A DNA stretch of 64,000 bases, from assembly GCF_028867935.1 (NCBI RefSeq), contig NZ_JAPQNS010000023.1, forward strand, positions 6,617 through 70,616, given 5' to 3'. The stretch comes from Flavobacterium sp. SUN052 (GTDB taxonomy: Bacteria; Bacteroidota; Bacteroidia; Flavobacteriales; Flavobacteriaceae). Numbering within the stretch: position 1 is the first letter of the stretch; each line of letters begins with the position of its first letter. The notes under the pieces were generated by a model. The model saw only the letters and a list, made by a program, of their open reading frames with translations, was not told the origin of the DNA and searched no databases. Positions 50,941 through 59,454 of this stretch are shown here, in pieces. Both the position numbers and the translations under genes were made by a program.

Positions 50941-51744
50941 ATGAAACAGTTTGTCCTACCATTACTGATTATCAGCCTTTTTAGTGAATGTCGAAACCCA
51001 GAGTTCACCCCTGCACAATGCGAAGTGCTAACCATTAATCAGGGCGGCCGCGACAAACATACGTATGTATATGACTCTCAGGGACGCGCCGTTACTATGG
51101 CCAGGGCAATGGATGAAACGGGCAATGGACCCGTCAGGCAATATTTTTATAAATTCATTTACGACAGCACTGGAAAACTTGCCAGTTCATCATGGACGCT
51201 CAATGGTCAACCGGATGGCTCCGAGCAATACACCTACACGGGCAATCAGATTACGAAGATTACTTATACGCTTGCCAATGGTCAGAAAGGTGTCCATAAT
51301 CTTAAATACACGGCGGCAGGGCTAATCAGTGAGTTTACTTTTGAGTCGGGCAACCCCAATACCGATGGTAAACAATATACCGAATACGATGCCAATGGTA
51401 TTATCACCAAAACGGGCTTTTCCGATTTAAAGGGGACCAAATACGTTGAAGAAATTCGCAAATCAGTTGGAACGGTCAAGTCTCCCGAACAACTGCTGAT
51501 CAACAGCGGATTGCCTTTCGATATGCGCACCGGCCGATCCTGGGAAACATCAAGAGGGGGTGTCGGGTCAACTTACGAAGGGTTTCTGCCTAATCCCAGC
51601 GACGGCCATTTGGAGTCAGTCTACACGGGTAGAACCACGGTTGCTAACGTGAACAACCATGGTTACCTATCCGAAACTACGTTTGCGGTTGACAAATCAA
51701 CCAAATCGACAACTATCACATACACCTTTTTAGACTGTAATTAA
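50941..51744 (+). CDS. Lipoprotein with RHS/YD-like repeats
   Basis: The 267-residue protein has a hydrophobic signal (MKQFVLPLLIISLFSECRNPE), possibly lipidated at Cys17. The body has repeated YVYDSQGRAVTMAR, KFIYDSTGKLASSSW, QYTYTGNQITKITYTLANG, KYTAAGLISEFTFES and TEYDANGIITKTGFSD. These Y-x-Y-D/T-G-x-I/L repeats occur in Bacteroidetes lipoproteins related to YD/RHS-type repeats. Role unknown; probably outer-membrane surface. Confidence 0.72.
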   Translation: MKQFVLPLLIISLFSECRNPEFTPAQCEVLTINQGGRDKHTYVYDSQGRAVTMARAMDETGNGPVRQYFYKFIYDSTGKLASSSWTLNGQPDGSEQYTYTGNQITKITYTLANGQKGVHNLKYTAAGLISEFTFESGNPNTDGKQYTEYDANGIITKTGFSDLKGTKYVEEIRKSVGTVKSPEQLLINSGLPFDMRTGRSWETSRGGVGSTYEGFLPNPSDGHLESVYTGRTTVANVNNHGYLSETTFAVDKSTKSTTITYTFLDCN

Positions 51745-51786
51745 GTCGGGTATACTTTGTAAAAGCAGGGCAGGACTAAAACAACC

Positions 51787-51823
51787 AAGAAAGGGAAAAC
51801 ACGCTGGTTTTCCCTTTCTTTTT
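51787..51823 (+). terminator. Terminator with 14-base perfect stem
   Basis: AAGAAAGGGAAAAC and GTTTTCCCTTTCTT enclose a six-base loop and are followed by more T. Confidence 0.9.
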
Positions 51824-51949
51824 ACCGTTCCCTCAATACAGCCAACCATCTGTTTACCAGTAAATTGTTTTCGCGACTAAAGTTTACAGTAATCAAGTAA
51901 CTTCATTTTCGAATTACTTCCCTTTATAAACTTAAAACACATTTTCCCC

Positions 51950-52522
51950 ATGAAAACGATTTCCATGAATTGGTTGGTTAGTCTTAAATTAGTAGTTGTT
52001 GTTGGTTTATTTCTGGCCAGTTGTGAAGGGAAAGTAGGCCCCGAAGGTCCGGCTGGCCCAGTAGGTGCAACCGGGCCACAGGGCGTATCAGGCGTTACGG
52101 GAGCAACCGGACCGGCAGGCCCGGCAGGGCCCACCGGAGCACAGGGAGTTCCGGGCTCAGCCAACGTTATTTACTCACCCTGGACGGCCGTCGCGTTCAC
52201 GGGTAGTGGCACTACCTACACCGGAAATATTACGGCTACGCCAATCACACAAACGGTACTCGACAGGGCCGATATTCGGGTTTACTGGAACGAAGGAGGC
52301 CGGGTGCTCACCTTACCATACGCCGAAGTAGTTGGCACTACAACGTACACCGTTCACCAACGATTTTACGTCGGCCGAATTGAGCTTAAAGCCAGTTATG
52401 CACTCGGCTCCCAACAAATGCGCTACGTCATTATTCCGGGCGGAGTGCCTACTGGTCGCTTAGCCAGCATCAACTGGAACGATTACAACGAAGTGAAAGC
52501 TGCCCTCAATTTGCCCGACTAG
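51950..52522 (+). CDS. Collagen-like lipoprotein
   Basis: The 190-residue protein has a signal ending in a lipobox (VVGLFLASCEGKVG). Residues about 27-67 form an uninterrupted series of Gly-x-y triplets (GPEGPAGPVGATGPQGVSG, GPAGPAGPTGAQGVPG), as in bacterial collagen-like proteins that fold as a triple helix. A C-terminal beta-rich domain (VIYSPWTAVAFTGSGTTYT, YAVHQRFYVGRIELKASYAL-like) follows; such domains often start trimerisation. It would be tethered to the membrane by the lipid and extend as a short stalk. Confidence 0.85.
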   Translation: MKTISMNWLVSLKLVVVVGLFLASCEGKVGPEGPAGPVGATGPQGVSGVTGATGPAGPAGPTGAQGVPGSANVIYSPWTAVAFTGSGTTYTGNITATPITQTVLDRADIRVYWNEGGRVLTLPYAEVVGTTTYTVHQRFYVGRIELKASYALGSQQMRYVIIPGGVPTGRLASINWNDYNEVKAALNLPD

Positions 52523-52835
52523 TGATAGTAGGTGATTTGGTAGCGACCGGGCCGAACACTGCTGAAACGGCGACTTTACCCAACCAAACGCAGTTAGCCG
52601 CCTGCAATACAAATCAATGTAGTTCCCAAAATACGGAAACGTGTTGAAGAATCTGCCACAAAAGGTGCCGATTTAACGAGTTGGCCTTATTAACAAGTCA
52701 CGAAAAATAGGATTAATTGCATTCAGAGCCGTTACCTCAATTAAAATTTGATTGCTCATTTTCTACGTACATTTCGAGCAACTTCTGTAGCTCGTGGCTA
52801 GCAGAGGATTACAAACCTCTAAACCTTTTCGCATT
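52523..52835. other. Spacer without recognised gene
   Basis: I see no supported coding frame, repeat or RNA in this 313-base gap. A frame from 52717 is a chance frame overlapping the glsB start. Confidence 0.4.
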
Positions 52836-53072
52836 ATGGGCTTTCTGTATTCAATTATCATCGGTGGTATTGCTGGCTACCTGGCCAGCACGTTCATGGG
52901 GAGTCATAACTCCATGCTGGTCAATATTCTTCTGGGTATTTTTGGCGGATTAGTAGGCGGTTTCATTGCCGGTAAACTGGGCAACGACAAGTCCAACGAT
53001 GGCTTAGTAATGAACCTGCTTATTTCGGTTGTTGGGGCAGTCATTTTGATCTTTATTGGTCGGCTGTTTTAA
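52836..53072 (+). CDS. GlsB/YeaQ/YmgE family membrane protein
   Basis: The 78-residue protein has three hydrophobic glycine-rich helices in the family order: GFLYSIIIGGIAGYLASTFMG, MLVNILLGIFGGLVGGFIAGKLG and VMNLLISVVGAVILIFIGRLF. Members of this transglycosylase-associated family are stress-induced small inner-membrane proteins. The start at 52836 (MGFLYSIIIGG) is chosen over 52794. The stop codon is directly followed by a repeat hairpin. Confidence 0.9.
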   Translation: MGFLYSIIIGGIAGYLASTFMGSHNSMLVNILLGIFGGLVGGFIAGKLGNDKSNDGLVMNLLISVVGAVILIFIGRLF

Positions 53073-53159
53073 CAGATAGCAGTGAACAACGAGCATTGAA
53101 CAGCCAAAATCTTCACTATCTGTTATTCGTTGTTCACTGCTCGTTGTTCACTGTTCCCC
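53071..53159. repeat. Heptanucleotide repeat hairpin overlapping the 3' end of xerC
   Basis: The left arm (53071-53105) reads AACAGAT AGCAGTG, AACAACG AGCATTG, AACAGCC. The right arm (53111-53159) reads CTTCACT ATCTGTT, ATTCGTT GTTCACT, GCTCGTT GTTCACT, GTTCCCC. The right arm is inside the xerC coding region for its last 12 codons, including the stop (53123-53158). Confidence 0.8.
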
Positions 53160-54046
53160 GCTTTTGGATGCGCCTGCTCGTAGGTCTTTCGTAGCTGTTC
53201 CAAACTGGTGTGCGTATAGATCTGGGTAGCCGCTAAACTGCTGTGACCCAACAGATCTTTTATAGCATTCAGGTCAGCGCCCCGGTTTAGCAAGTGCGTG
53301 GCAAAGGAATGGCGTAGCACGTGGGGACTTTTAGTGGATAGCGTTGTCACCAAGTCCAAATAACGTTTCACAATACGTTGAATAAGAACCGGATAGGCTT
53401 GGATACCCCGATCACTCACGATTAAATAAACTGGGTCGGCCTGCCCCCCAAAGGTTGATTCTTTCAACGTTAGGTAAGCGCTAATTAAGTCAGTAAGCGA
53501 CGGCGGCATCGGAATAATGCGGTGTTTGTTTCGCTTTCCCAACACGGTAATAGTCCGCTCATATCGATTTACGTCTGCGGTTTTCAAGCCAATCAGTTCA
53601 CTAAGCCGTATTCCCGTTCCATAGAGTAGTTCAAGTACCAGTTTATCGCGCTGTCCGGCAAAATCAGTCGCAAAATCCACTTCATCGAGCAAGGTCTCCA
53701 TCGGTTTTTCTTCCACAAAAACCGGTAGTTTTTTACTTGTTTTCAGCGCCTGAATTTTTAGCATCGGGTCAACCTGAATCACTTTCCTGCGCATCAAATA
53801 CCCAAAGAAGCTTCGAAGCGTCGCAATTTTCCGATTCACCGAACTGCGGTCCATCTCGGCCTCTACCAGTTTTACTATCCAGGTTCTTACCTGACGAAAC
53901 TCCGCCTTGTCGGGATTTTTCAGCTCAAACTCTTCCGTCAGAAATTGGCTAAACTGCTCTAAGTCGGTACCATACGCTGTGATTGTATGTTGGCTCAGGC
54001 GTTTTTCGTAACGAATGTGATATAGAAAATCCTCGATGAGTGTCAT
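53123..54046 (-). CDS. xerC: Tyrosine recombinase XerC/XerD type
   Basis: The 307-residue protein has an N-terminal SAM-like domain (FLYHIRYEKRLSQHTITAYGTDLEQF) and a C-terminal catalytic domain with all key residues: Arg147 in GTGIRLSE, Lys171 in GKRNKHR, His242 and Arg245 in HVLRHSFATHLL, His268 in LLGHSSL and Tyr277 in TQIYTH. It resolves chromosome dimers at dif with a partner. Whether it is XerC or XerD cannot be decided here. The last eleven residues (GNSEQRAVNNE) are coded by the heptanucleotide repeat and are probably an acquired tail. Confidence 0.9.
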   Translation of the reverse strand: MTLIEDFLYHIRYEKRLSQHTITAYGTDLEQFSQFLTEEFELKNPDKAEFRQVRTWIVKLVEAEMDRSSVNRKIATLRSFFGYLMRRKVIQVDPMLKIQALKTSKKLPVFVEEKPMETLLDEVDFATDFAGQRDKLVLELLYGTGIRLSELIGLKTADVNRYERTITVLGKRNKHRIIPMPPSLTDLISAYLTLKESTFGGQADPVYLIVSDRGIQAYPVLIQRIVKRYLDLVTTLSTKSPHVLRHSFATHLLNRGADLNAIKDLLGHSSLAATQIYTHTSLEQLRKTYEQAHPKAGNSEQRAVNNE

Positions 54047-54209
54047 AAAGTGGGGTATTTGCCAAGGCTAAGATAGGGCATCAATCTTACCGTTGGTTCA
54101 ATTATTGCTTTATGAGCGTAACAGCTTTACCGCTGAATCGTTAACCTATTGGTCATATAGATTTAAATGCATACATTGGTTTGCTTTAAAGGCTATGCCA
54201 ACCTACGCT

Positions 54210-55238
54210 ATGAGAACACAAATTACCTTAACTGTCAATTGGTTAGCCACTGCTACGCTAGCCCTTGGCCTCACTCCTTTGCTAACGGGCTGTGGCAGTA
54301 AGAACGCGAACGACGACGGTACCATCGTCCCAGAAGTGCCCAGTACAACCGCAACAAGCCCGCAAAGTGTAACCTCTACCGGTTCATTAACCGATATTAT
54401 TGATAAAACTGGTCACTTGAGCTTATTGAAAGAAGCTATTACCGAAGCGGGCTTGTCGGATAAGCTCAAAACGGGTTCGCTCACTCTGTTTGCCCCAACC
54501 GACGAAGCCTTTAAAGCGGCTGGCTATACCAAAGCAGTCCTCGATACCTTACCGGTCGCCGATCTGCAACGCATTCTCCAGTACCACCTGCTCAACTCGC
54601 GGCTTTCGGGTTCAACCCTGGTTCCCGGCACGCCCTCAACCATCTCTACAGCACTCGTAACAGCCAGTGTAACCCTGTTTAAAGCCGCTGATGGTCAAGT
54701 TTATGCCAATGCCTCACGGGTGGTGCAGCCCGACATTGGTGCTACCAATTCGGTGATGTACGTGATCGACAAAGTTATGCCTGTTCCCTCACAGACAACG
54801 GTCGAACTGATACGCGCCAATCCTGAATTGTCTTTGTTCCGAATGGCTGTTGAGCGGGTAGGCACCACAATTTCGTCGGTTCTGTTGTCGCCAACGGAGC
54901 GGGGAATTACCGTTTTTGCACCCTCAAACGCGGCCTTTCGGGCAGCTGGTTATACCAATGAAGACGCCGTTCGCAGTGCCGATATTCCCCGTTTAACCGA
55001 AGTTCTGCGGTATCACATTCTCAATAGTCGCGCGTTCGCCCCCACACTCCGAACGGGCGATGTAACAACGGCACAAGGCACCGCCATTACCGTTACCATC
55101 GGCGCTAAAGGCACCACCATAACCGGAAAAGGCAATCCGGCCGTGGCGGGAAATCTGCTCCAGACCGACCTCACCAGCACCAACGGGGTGGTTCATGTGA
55201 TTGATCGGGTTCTGCTGCCAACGGGAGTAAGTCAGTAA
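54210..55238 (+). CDS. Lipoprotein with two fasciclin domains
   Basis: The 342-residue protein has a lipoprotein signal (LALGLTPLLTGCGSKN). Two fasciclin (FAS1) domains follow: LTDIIDKTGHLSLLKEAITEAG, LFAPTDEAFKAAG, LQRILQYHLLNSRL, YVIDKVMPVP; and LIRANPELSLFRMAVERVG, VFAPSNAAFRAAG, LTEVLRYHILNSRAF, HVIDRVLLPTG. Such proteins are surface adhesion modules. The start at 54210 (MRTQITLTVNWL) is used; 54195 is an alternative. Confidence 0.9.
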   Translation: MRTQITLTVNWLATATLALGLTPLLTGCGSKNANDDGTIVPEVPSTTATSPQSVTSTGSLTDIIDKTGHLSLLKEAITEAGLSDKLKTGSLTLFAPTDEAFKAAGYTKAVLDTLPVADLQRILQYHLLNSRLSGSTLVPGTPSTISTALVTASVTLFKAADGQVYANASRVVQPDIGATNSVMYVIDKVMPVPSQTTVELIRANPELSLFRMAVERVGTTISSVLLSPTERGITVFAPSNAAFRAAGYTNEDAVRSADIPRLTEVLRYHILNSRAFAPTLRTGDVTTAQGTAITVTIGAKGTTITGKGNPAVAGNLLQTDLTSTNGVVHVIDRVLLPTGVSQ

Positions 55239-55341
55239 CAGTGGACAACGAGCAGTGAACAGCTAACAGTGGGCGCAACTGTTCATTGTTAGCTGTTCAC
55301 TGCTCGTTGTTCGCTGTTTACTGCTCGTTGTTCGCTGTTCA
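55237..55341. repeat. Heptanucleotide repeat hairpin before polA
   Basis: The left arm (55237-55271) reads AACAGTG GACAACG, AGCAGTG AACAGCT, AACAGTG. The right arm (55279-55341) reads nine units: CTGTTCA TTGTTAG, CTGTTCA CTGCTCG, TTGTTCG CTGTTTA, CTGCTCG TTGTTCG, CTGTTCA. Period is exactly 7 throughout. The arms are largely reverse complementary. It starts in the stop codon of the fasciclin gene and ends 39 bases before polA. Confidence 0.85.
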
Positions 55342-55380
55342 GGTGTTATCTTTACAGACCGGATTGACCCAATTCCCTTC

Positions 55381-58300
55381 ATGGCAAAGCCACAAAACAA
55401 ACTGTTTCTGCTCGACGCGCTTGCGTTGATTTATCGCGCCCACTTTGCGTTTAACAAGAACCCCCGTATCACCTCGCGGGGTATGAATACCAGCTCCATT
55501 TTTGGCTTTATGAATGCCATGCTGGAGGTATTACAAAAGGAAAAACCAACCCACATCGGCGTGGCTTTCGACCACTCCAGCAAGACGTTCCGGCACGAAC
55601 AGTTTCCGATGTACAAAGCCACCCGGCAGTCGCAGCCGGAGGACATTAGCATTGCTACTCCTTACATCAAACAGATCATTGAGGCCATGAATATTCCCAT
55701 CCTGATTATGGAGGGATTTGAGGCCGACGACATCATTGGTACCATTGCCAAGCGAGCCTGTGCCACGGGTGAGTTTGAAGTCTATATGATGACGCCCGAC
55801 AAAGATTACGGGCAGTTGGTGGAGGAGTGTATTCATATTTACAAGCCCGCGTTTATGGGCAAGCCCGCCGAAAAGCAGGGCGTTGCCGAAATTTGTGAGC
55901 GTTGGGGAATTGAGCGCATAGAGCAGGTAACGGATATGCTTGGCCTTGTCGGCGATGCGGTTGATAATATCCCCGGTATCCCCGGCATTGGCGAGAAAAC
56001 CGCCCAGAAACTGGTTCAGGAGTTTGGCTCTATAGAAAATCTGATTGCCAACGCTGATCAACTGAAAGGAAAACTCAAAGAAAACGTTGTTCAATACGCT
56101 CAGCAGGGCTTGTTATCCAAGCAGTTAGCGACTATTCACCTCGATGTACCCGTTCCGTTTGACGCTGAAGCGCTCCGTTTGACCGACTACGACAAACCCC
56201 GTTTGTCTGGTTTGATGGATGAACTGGAATTCCGGCAGATGAAGGGGCGCCTGGGATTAGATTCAATGAGTGAACAACCCCTGCCAGCCGCTTTCAAGAG
56301 TAAAGGATCGGGCCAAATGGATCTGTTTGCCCCAAGCTTTGCTCCCCGAACCCAGCCGACTCCTTCCGGTGCCGGAACGCCGGACCGCGACGACCTGCCG
56401 TTTTCATTCGGCGATTCTGATACGGCTACTTCGGCTGAGACTGCGCCTAAAAAACGAGCGCCTAAAACGGCTGTTACAATACCCTCTGCTTCGGGCTCAT
56501 CAGCCACACCCGAACCCGAAAATGCCGACGCACCTGCATTTCTGGATGTTTATCCTGATTACGAAATTGACCCGGAGCGCCCTGCTCCCCGCAAAACAAT
56601 CGACTCGGTTAAACACGATTATCGCCTGATCGACACACCCGTCTTACGGGAGAGTCTGGTTTATTTTTTGAGCCAGCAGGAGTCGATCTGTTTCGATTCG
56701 GAGACAACGGCTATCGACCCGGTTGAGGCTGATCTGGTGGGTTTATCGTTTGCCTACCGGGCGGGCGAAGCATTTTATGTTCCCGTACCCGAAGACCGTG
56801 CTGAAGCTCAGGCTATAGTCGATCTCTTCAAGCCCGTACTTCAAAACCCGGCTATCACGAAGATTGGGCAGAACCTCAAATACGACTTGCTGATGCTCAA
56901 AAAGTACGGCGTGGAGGTTCAGGGTAAGCTTTTCGATACCATGATTGCTCACTACCTGATTGAGCCTGAGCAACGGCACAACATGGATATTATGGCCATG
57001 ACGTACCTGAACTACCACCCGGTCGAAATTGAAGCGCTGATTGGCAAAAAAGGGAAAGGGCAGATCACTATGCGCGATGTAGATGTGCAGAAAATAGTGG
57101 AATACGCCGGTGAAGATGCCGACGTAACGCTTCAACTGAAGCAGACCTTTGCGCCCCTACTCGAAAAAGATAGCCTGTATAAACTGTTCGATCAGGTTGA
57201 GATGCCCCTCGTTCAGGTGCTGGCTGACCTGGAGCTTGAGGGTATTCGGTTAGATACCAATGCACTGGCGGAACTCTCGGCTACGCTCGAAGTCGATGTA
57301 AAACAGGTACAACAGGAGATTTACGAAATCGCCGGGGAGTCGTTCAATATTGGGTCACCCAAGCAATTGGGAGAGATTCTGTTCGACAAACTAAAAGTAG
57401 ATAAGAACGCCAAAAAGACCCGGACAGGCCAATACGCAACGGGCGAGGAGATTTTGTCGAAGCTCGAAGCCGAACACGAAATTGCCCGCAAGATTCTGGA
57501 TTACCGGGAGTTGCTAAAACTCAAGAACACATACGTAGATGCCCTGCCGCTGCTTATCAGCAAACGTACAGGCCGCATTCACACCTCGTTCAATCAGGCA
57601 GTTGCGGCCACCGGTCGACTCAGTTCCACTAATCCGAACCTGCAAAACATTCCAATCCGTACCCCGCGCGGGCAGGAAATTCGTAAGGCATTTGTGCCCC
57701 GCTCCGAAGAGTTTCTGATTATGTCGGCGGATTACTCACAGATCGAGTTGCGCATCATGGCCGCTTTCAGTGGTGATGAAACTATGACATCGGCGTTCAA
57801 CAACGGCATCGACATTCACACACAAACGGCCAGCAAAGTATTTCACGTTGGCCTGAGCGAGGTGACGAGTGAGATGCGCCGGAAAGCCAAAACCATCAAC
57901 TTCGGGATCATCTACGGCATCTCGTCGTTCGGTTTGGGTCAACGGTTGAAGATTTCACGCAAAGAAGCCGCCCAGATTATCGAAGAGTATTTCCAGGAGT
58001 TCCCGGCGGTGAAATCGTACATGGACCAGAGTATCGAAAAGGCCCGCGGCTTTGGCTATGCCGAAACGATTCTCGGTCGTCGGCGGTATTTGCGCGACAT
58101 TAATTCGCGCAACATCACCGACCGGATGTTCGCCGAGCGTAACGCCATCAACGCTCCGATTCAGGGAAGCGCGGCCGACATGCTCAAAATTGCCATGATC
58201 CAGATTCATGAGATGATGGTTCGCGAGCAGATGAAATCTAAAATGATTCTGACCGTTCATGACGAACTTGTGTTCGACGCACACCGCGATGAGTTGGAAA

Positions 58301-58404
58301 TCCTAAGTGCGCGCGTCGATCACATTATGAAAAACGCCATTCCGATGGCAGTGAAAATGGAAACGGGCATCGGCGTCGGTGAGAACTGGCTGGTAGCCCA
58401 TTAG
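55381..58404 (+). CDS. polA: DNA polymerase I
   Basis: The 1007-residue protein has three domains. The 5'-3' exonuclease (residues 1-290) shows LLDALALIYRAHFAF, EADDIIGTIAKR, TPDKDYGQLV and GDAVDNIPGIPGIGEKTAQKL. A linker rich in Ala, Pro and Ser (about 300-410) follows. The 3'-5' exonuclease (about 415-620) keeps its DxE (CFDSETTAIDP), QNLKYDLLML and YAGEDADVTLQ, so proofreading is probably active. The polymerase has ADYSQIELRIMAAFSGDE, RRKAKTINFGIIYGISSFGL and TVHDELVFD. It repairs gaps and removes RNA primers. It is longer than E. coli Pol I mainly because of the linker. Confidence 0.97.
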   Translation: MAKPQNKLFLLDALALIYRAHFAFNKNPRITSRGMNTSSIFGFMNAMLEVLQKEKPTHIGVAFDHSSKTFRHEQFPMYKATRQSQPEDISIATPYIKQIIEAMNIPILIMEGFEADDIIGTIAKRACATGEFEVYMMTPDKDYGQLVEECIHIYKPAFMGKPAEKQGVAEICERWGIERIEQVTDMLGLVGDAVDNIPGIPGIGEKTAQKLVQEFGSIENLIANADQLKGKLKENVVQYAQQGLLSKQLATIHLDVPVPFDAEALRLTDYDKPRLSGLMDELEFRQMKGRLGLDSMSEQPLPAAFKSKGSGQMDLFAPSFAPRTQPTPSGAGTPDRDDLPFSFGDSDTATSAETAPKKRAPKTAVTIPSASGSSATPEPENADAPAFLDVYPDYEIDPERPAPRKTIDSVKHDYRLIDTPVLRESLVYFLSQQESICFDSETTAIDPVEADLVGLSFAYRAGEAFYVPVPEDRAEAQAIVDLFKPVLQNPAITKIGQNLKYDLLMLKKYGVEVQGKLFDTMIAHYLIEPEQRHNMDIMAMTYLNYHPVEIEALIGKKGKGQITMRDVDVQKIVEYAGEDADVTLQLKQTFAPLLEKDSLYKLFDQVEMPLVQVLADLELEGIRLDTNALAELSATLEVDVKQVQQEIYEIAGESFNIGSPKQLGEILFDKLKVDKNAKKTRTGQYATGEEILSKLEAEHEIARKILDYRELLKLKNTYVDALPLLISKRTGRIHTSFNQAVAATGRLSSTNPNLQNIPIRTPRGQEIRKAFVPRSEEFLIMSADYSQIELRIMAAFSGDETMTSAFNNGIDIHTQTASKVFHVGLSEVTSEMRRKAKTINFGIIYGISSFGLGQRLKISRKEAAQIIEEYFQEFPAVKSYMDQSIEKARGFGYAETILGRRRYLRDINSRNITDRMFAERNAINAPIQGSAADMLKIAMIQIHEMMVREQMKSKMILTVHDELVFDAHRDELEILSARVDHIMKNAIPMAVKMETGIGVGENWLVAH

Positions 58405-58514
58405 ATGCACGGTTTATTTACGGCTGAAAGAAACCGCTCCATAGGGCTATTATGGTTGGAAAACAGGGAAGAGTAGTTTATGGTTACTTATGTATCATCC
58501 ATTAGCCTACATTA

Positions 58515-59369
58515 ATGAAAACTATTCTTTTCCCCACTGACTTCACTGCTGCCTCGCAGCACGCTCTTGAGTGGGCTAAACTGTTTGCCCGCAAACACAA
58601 CGCGACCATTGTTGTCTTGCACGTTTATCAGCCGCCAATGCCCGACACCACGCTACCCACCATGGGAGATTTAGGGATGGGCGCTTTTGCCACAGCGGAT
58701 CTGGAGCATATTGGCCGCGAAAATCTGGAAAAAGTAGTTGGTAAAATAAGGGAGGATGGCTTCTCCGTTGAAACCGACTGGCGAATGGGAGGCATTGAAG
58801 ATGAGATTGTTAATTCAGCCCACGAACTCGACGCAGATCTCATTGTGACTGGCCGAAGTGAACTAACTGGATTTTTTGATCGGCTGGTGGGTACGTCTGC
58901 CACGGATGTGGCCCGGTCGGCAACCTGCCCGGTTTTGGTAGTGCCTAATACCTCCGATGGGCAGACCAATCCACCGGTCCAGATAAAGCAAATGACGTAT
59001 GCGACTCAGTTAGAATTTGATGAACGCGATATGATGAGTCAGGCCTTGGCTGTCGCAGAAACATTTGGCGCTGACCTGCATCTGGTAAAAGTTAATGCCG
59101 CCAGTCAACCCGATTTATACGACGATAACCAGTTTTTGGGGCAACTACAGCGTCAGTTCGGCGATTTGCCCCTGAACGTTGACACCATAAAAGCAGGAAC
59201 TGTCTCACAAGGTCTCAGAGAATATTTGGATCACCACCCCACTGATCTACTCGTGATGACCACCCGCGACCGCGGTTTCTTTGCTAACCTGATTAATCCC
59301 AGCCAGACAGAACACATGGTCGTCCGGTCGATGGTACCTATGCTGGTGTTGCACAAAGAGCAAGTATAA
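58515..59369 (+). CDS. Tandem universal stress protein
   Basis: The 284-residue protein has two Usp domains. The first (residues 1-150) contains MKTILFPTDFTAASQHALEWAKL, and TGRSELTGFFDRLVGTSATDVARSATCPVLVVP with the G-x9-G-S/T phosphate loop. The second starts near TQLEFDERDMMSQALAVAETFGADL and ends MVVRSMVPMLVLHKE. It probably binds ATP in the first domain. Role in stress physiology only inferred from family. Confidence 0.92.
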   Translation: MKTILFPTDFTAASQHALEWAKLFARKHNATIVVLHVYQPPMPDTTLPTMGDLGMGAFATADLEHIGRENLEKVVGKIREDGFSVETDWRMGGIEDEIVNSAHELDADLIVTGRSELTGFFDRLVGTSATDVARSATCPVLVVPNTSDGQTNPPVQIKQMTYATQLEFDERDMMSQALAVAETFGADLHLVKVNAASQPDLYDDNQFLGQLQRQFGDLPLNVDTIKAGTVSQGLREYLDHHPTDLLVMTTRDRGFFANLINPSQTEHMVVRSMVPMLVLHKEQV

Positions 59370-59378
59370 AAGCATAAG

Positions 59379-59431
59379 AGGAAGCAAAGTGGATGAAGTA
59401 TACAAGATTCACTTCATCTACTTTGCTTCCT
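59379..59431. terminator. Long hairpin between convergent uspA and M14 genes
   Basis: The 21-base arms AGGAAGCAAAGTGGATGAAG (plus one more T) and their near-complement starting ACTTCATCTACTTTGCTTCC differ at one position and are 11 bases apart. Located between two convergent stops, it can act on both strands. It lacks a clear 7-base period but otherwise resembles the repeat hairpins in this window. Confidence 0.7.
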
Positions 59432-59454
59432 CCTAAACTCTCCTCCTCTCCTAC

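Noticed and set aside
52717..52953. Frame overlapping glsB
   Set aside because: The GlsB frame has the family sequence; this one is a chance frame.
53123..54046. XerC-type recombinase as integrase of the tRNA-Glu element
   Set aside because: It is 8 kb away, next to housekeeping genes, and has the size and motifs of the chromosomal dimer-resolution enzyme.
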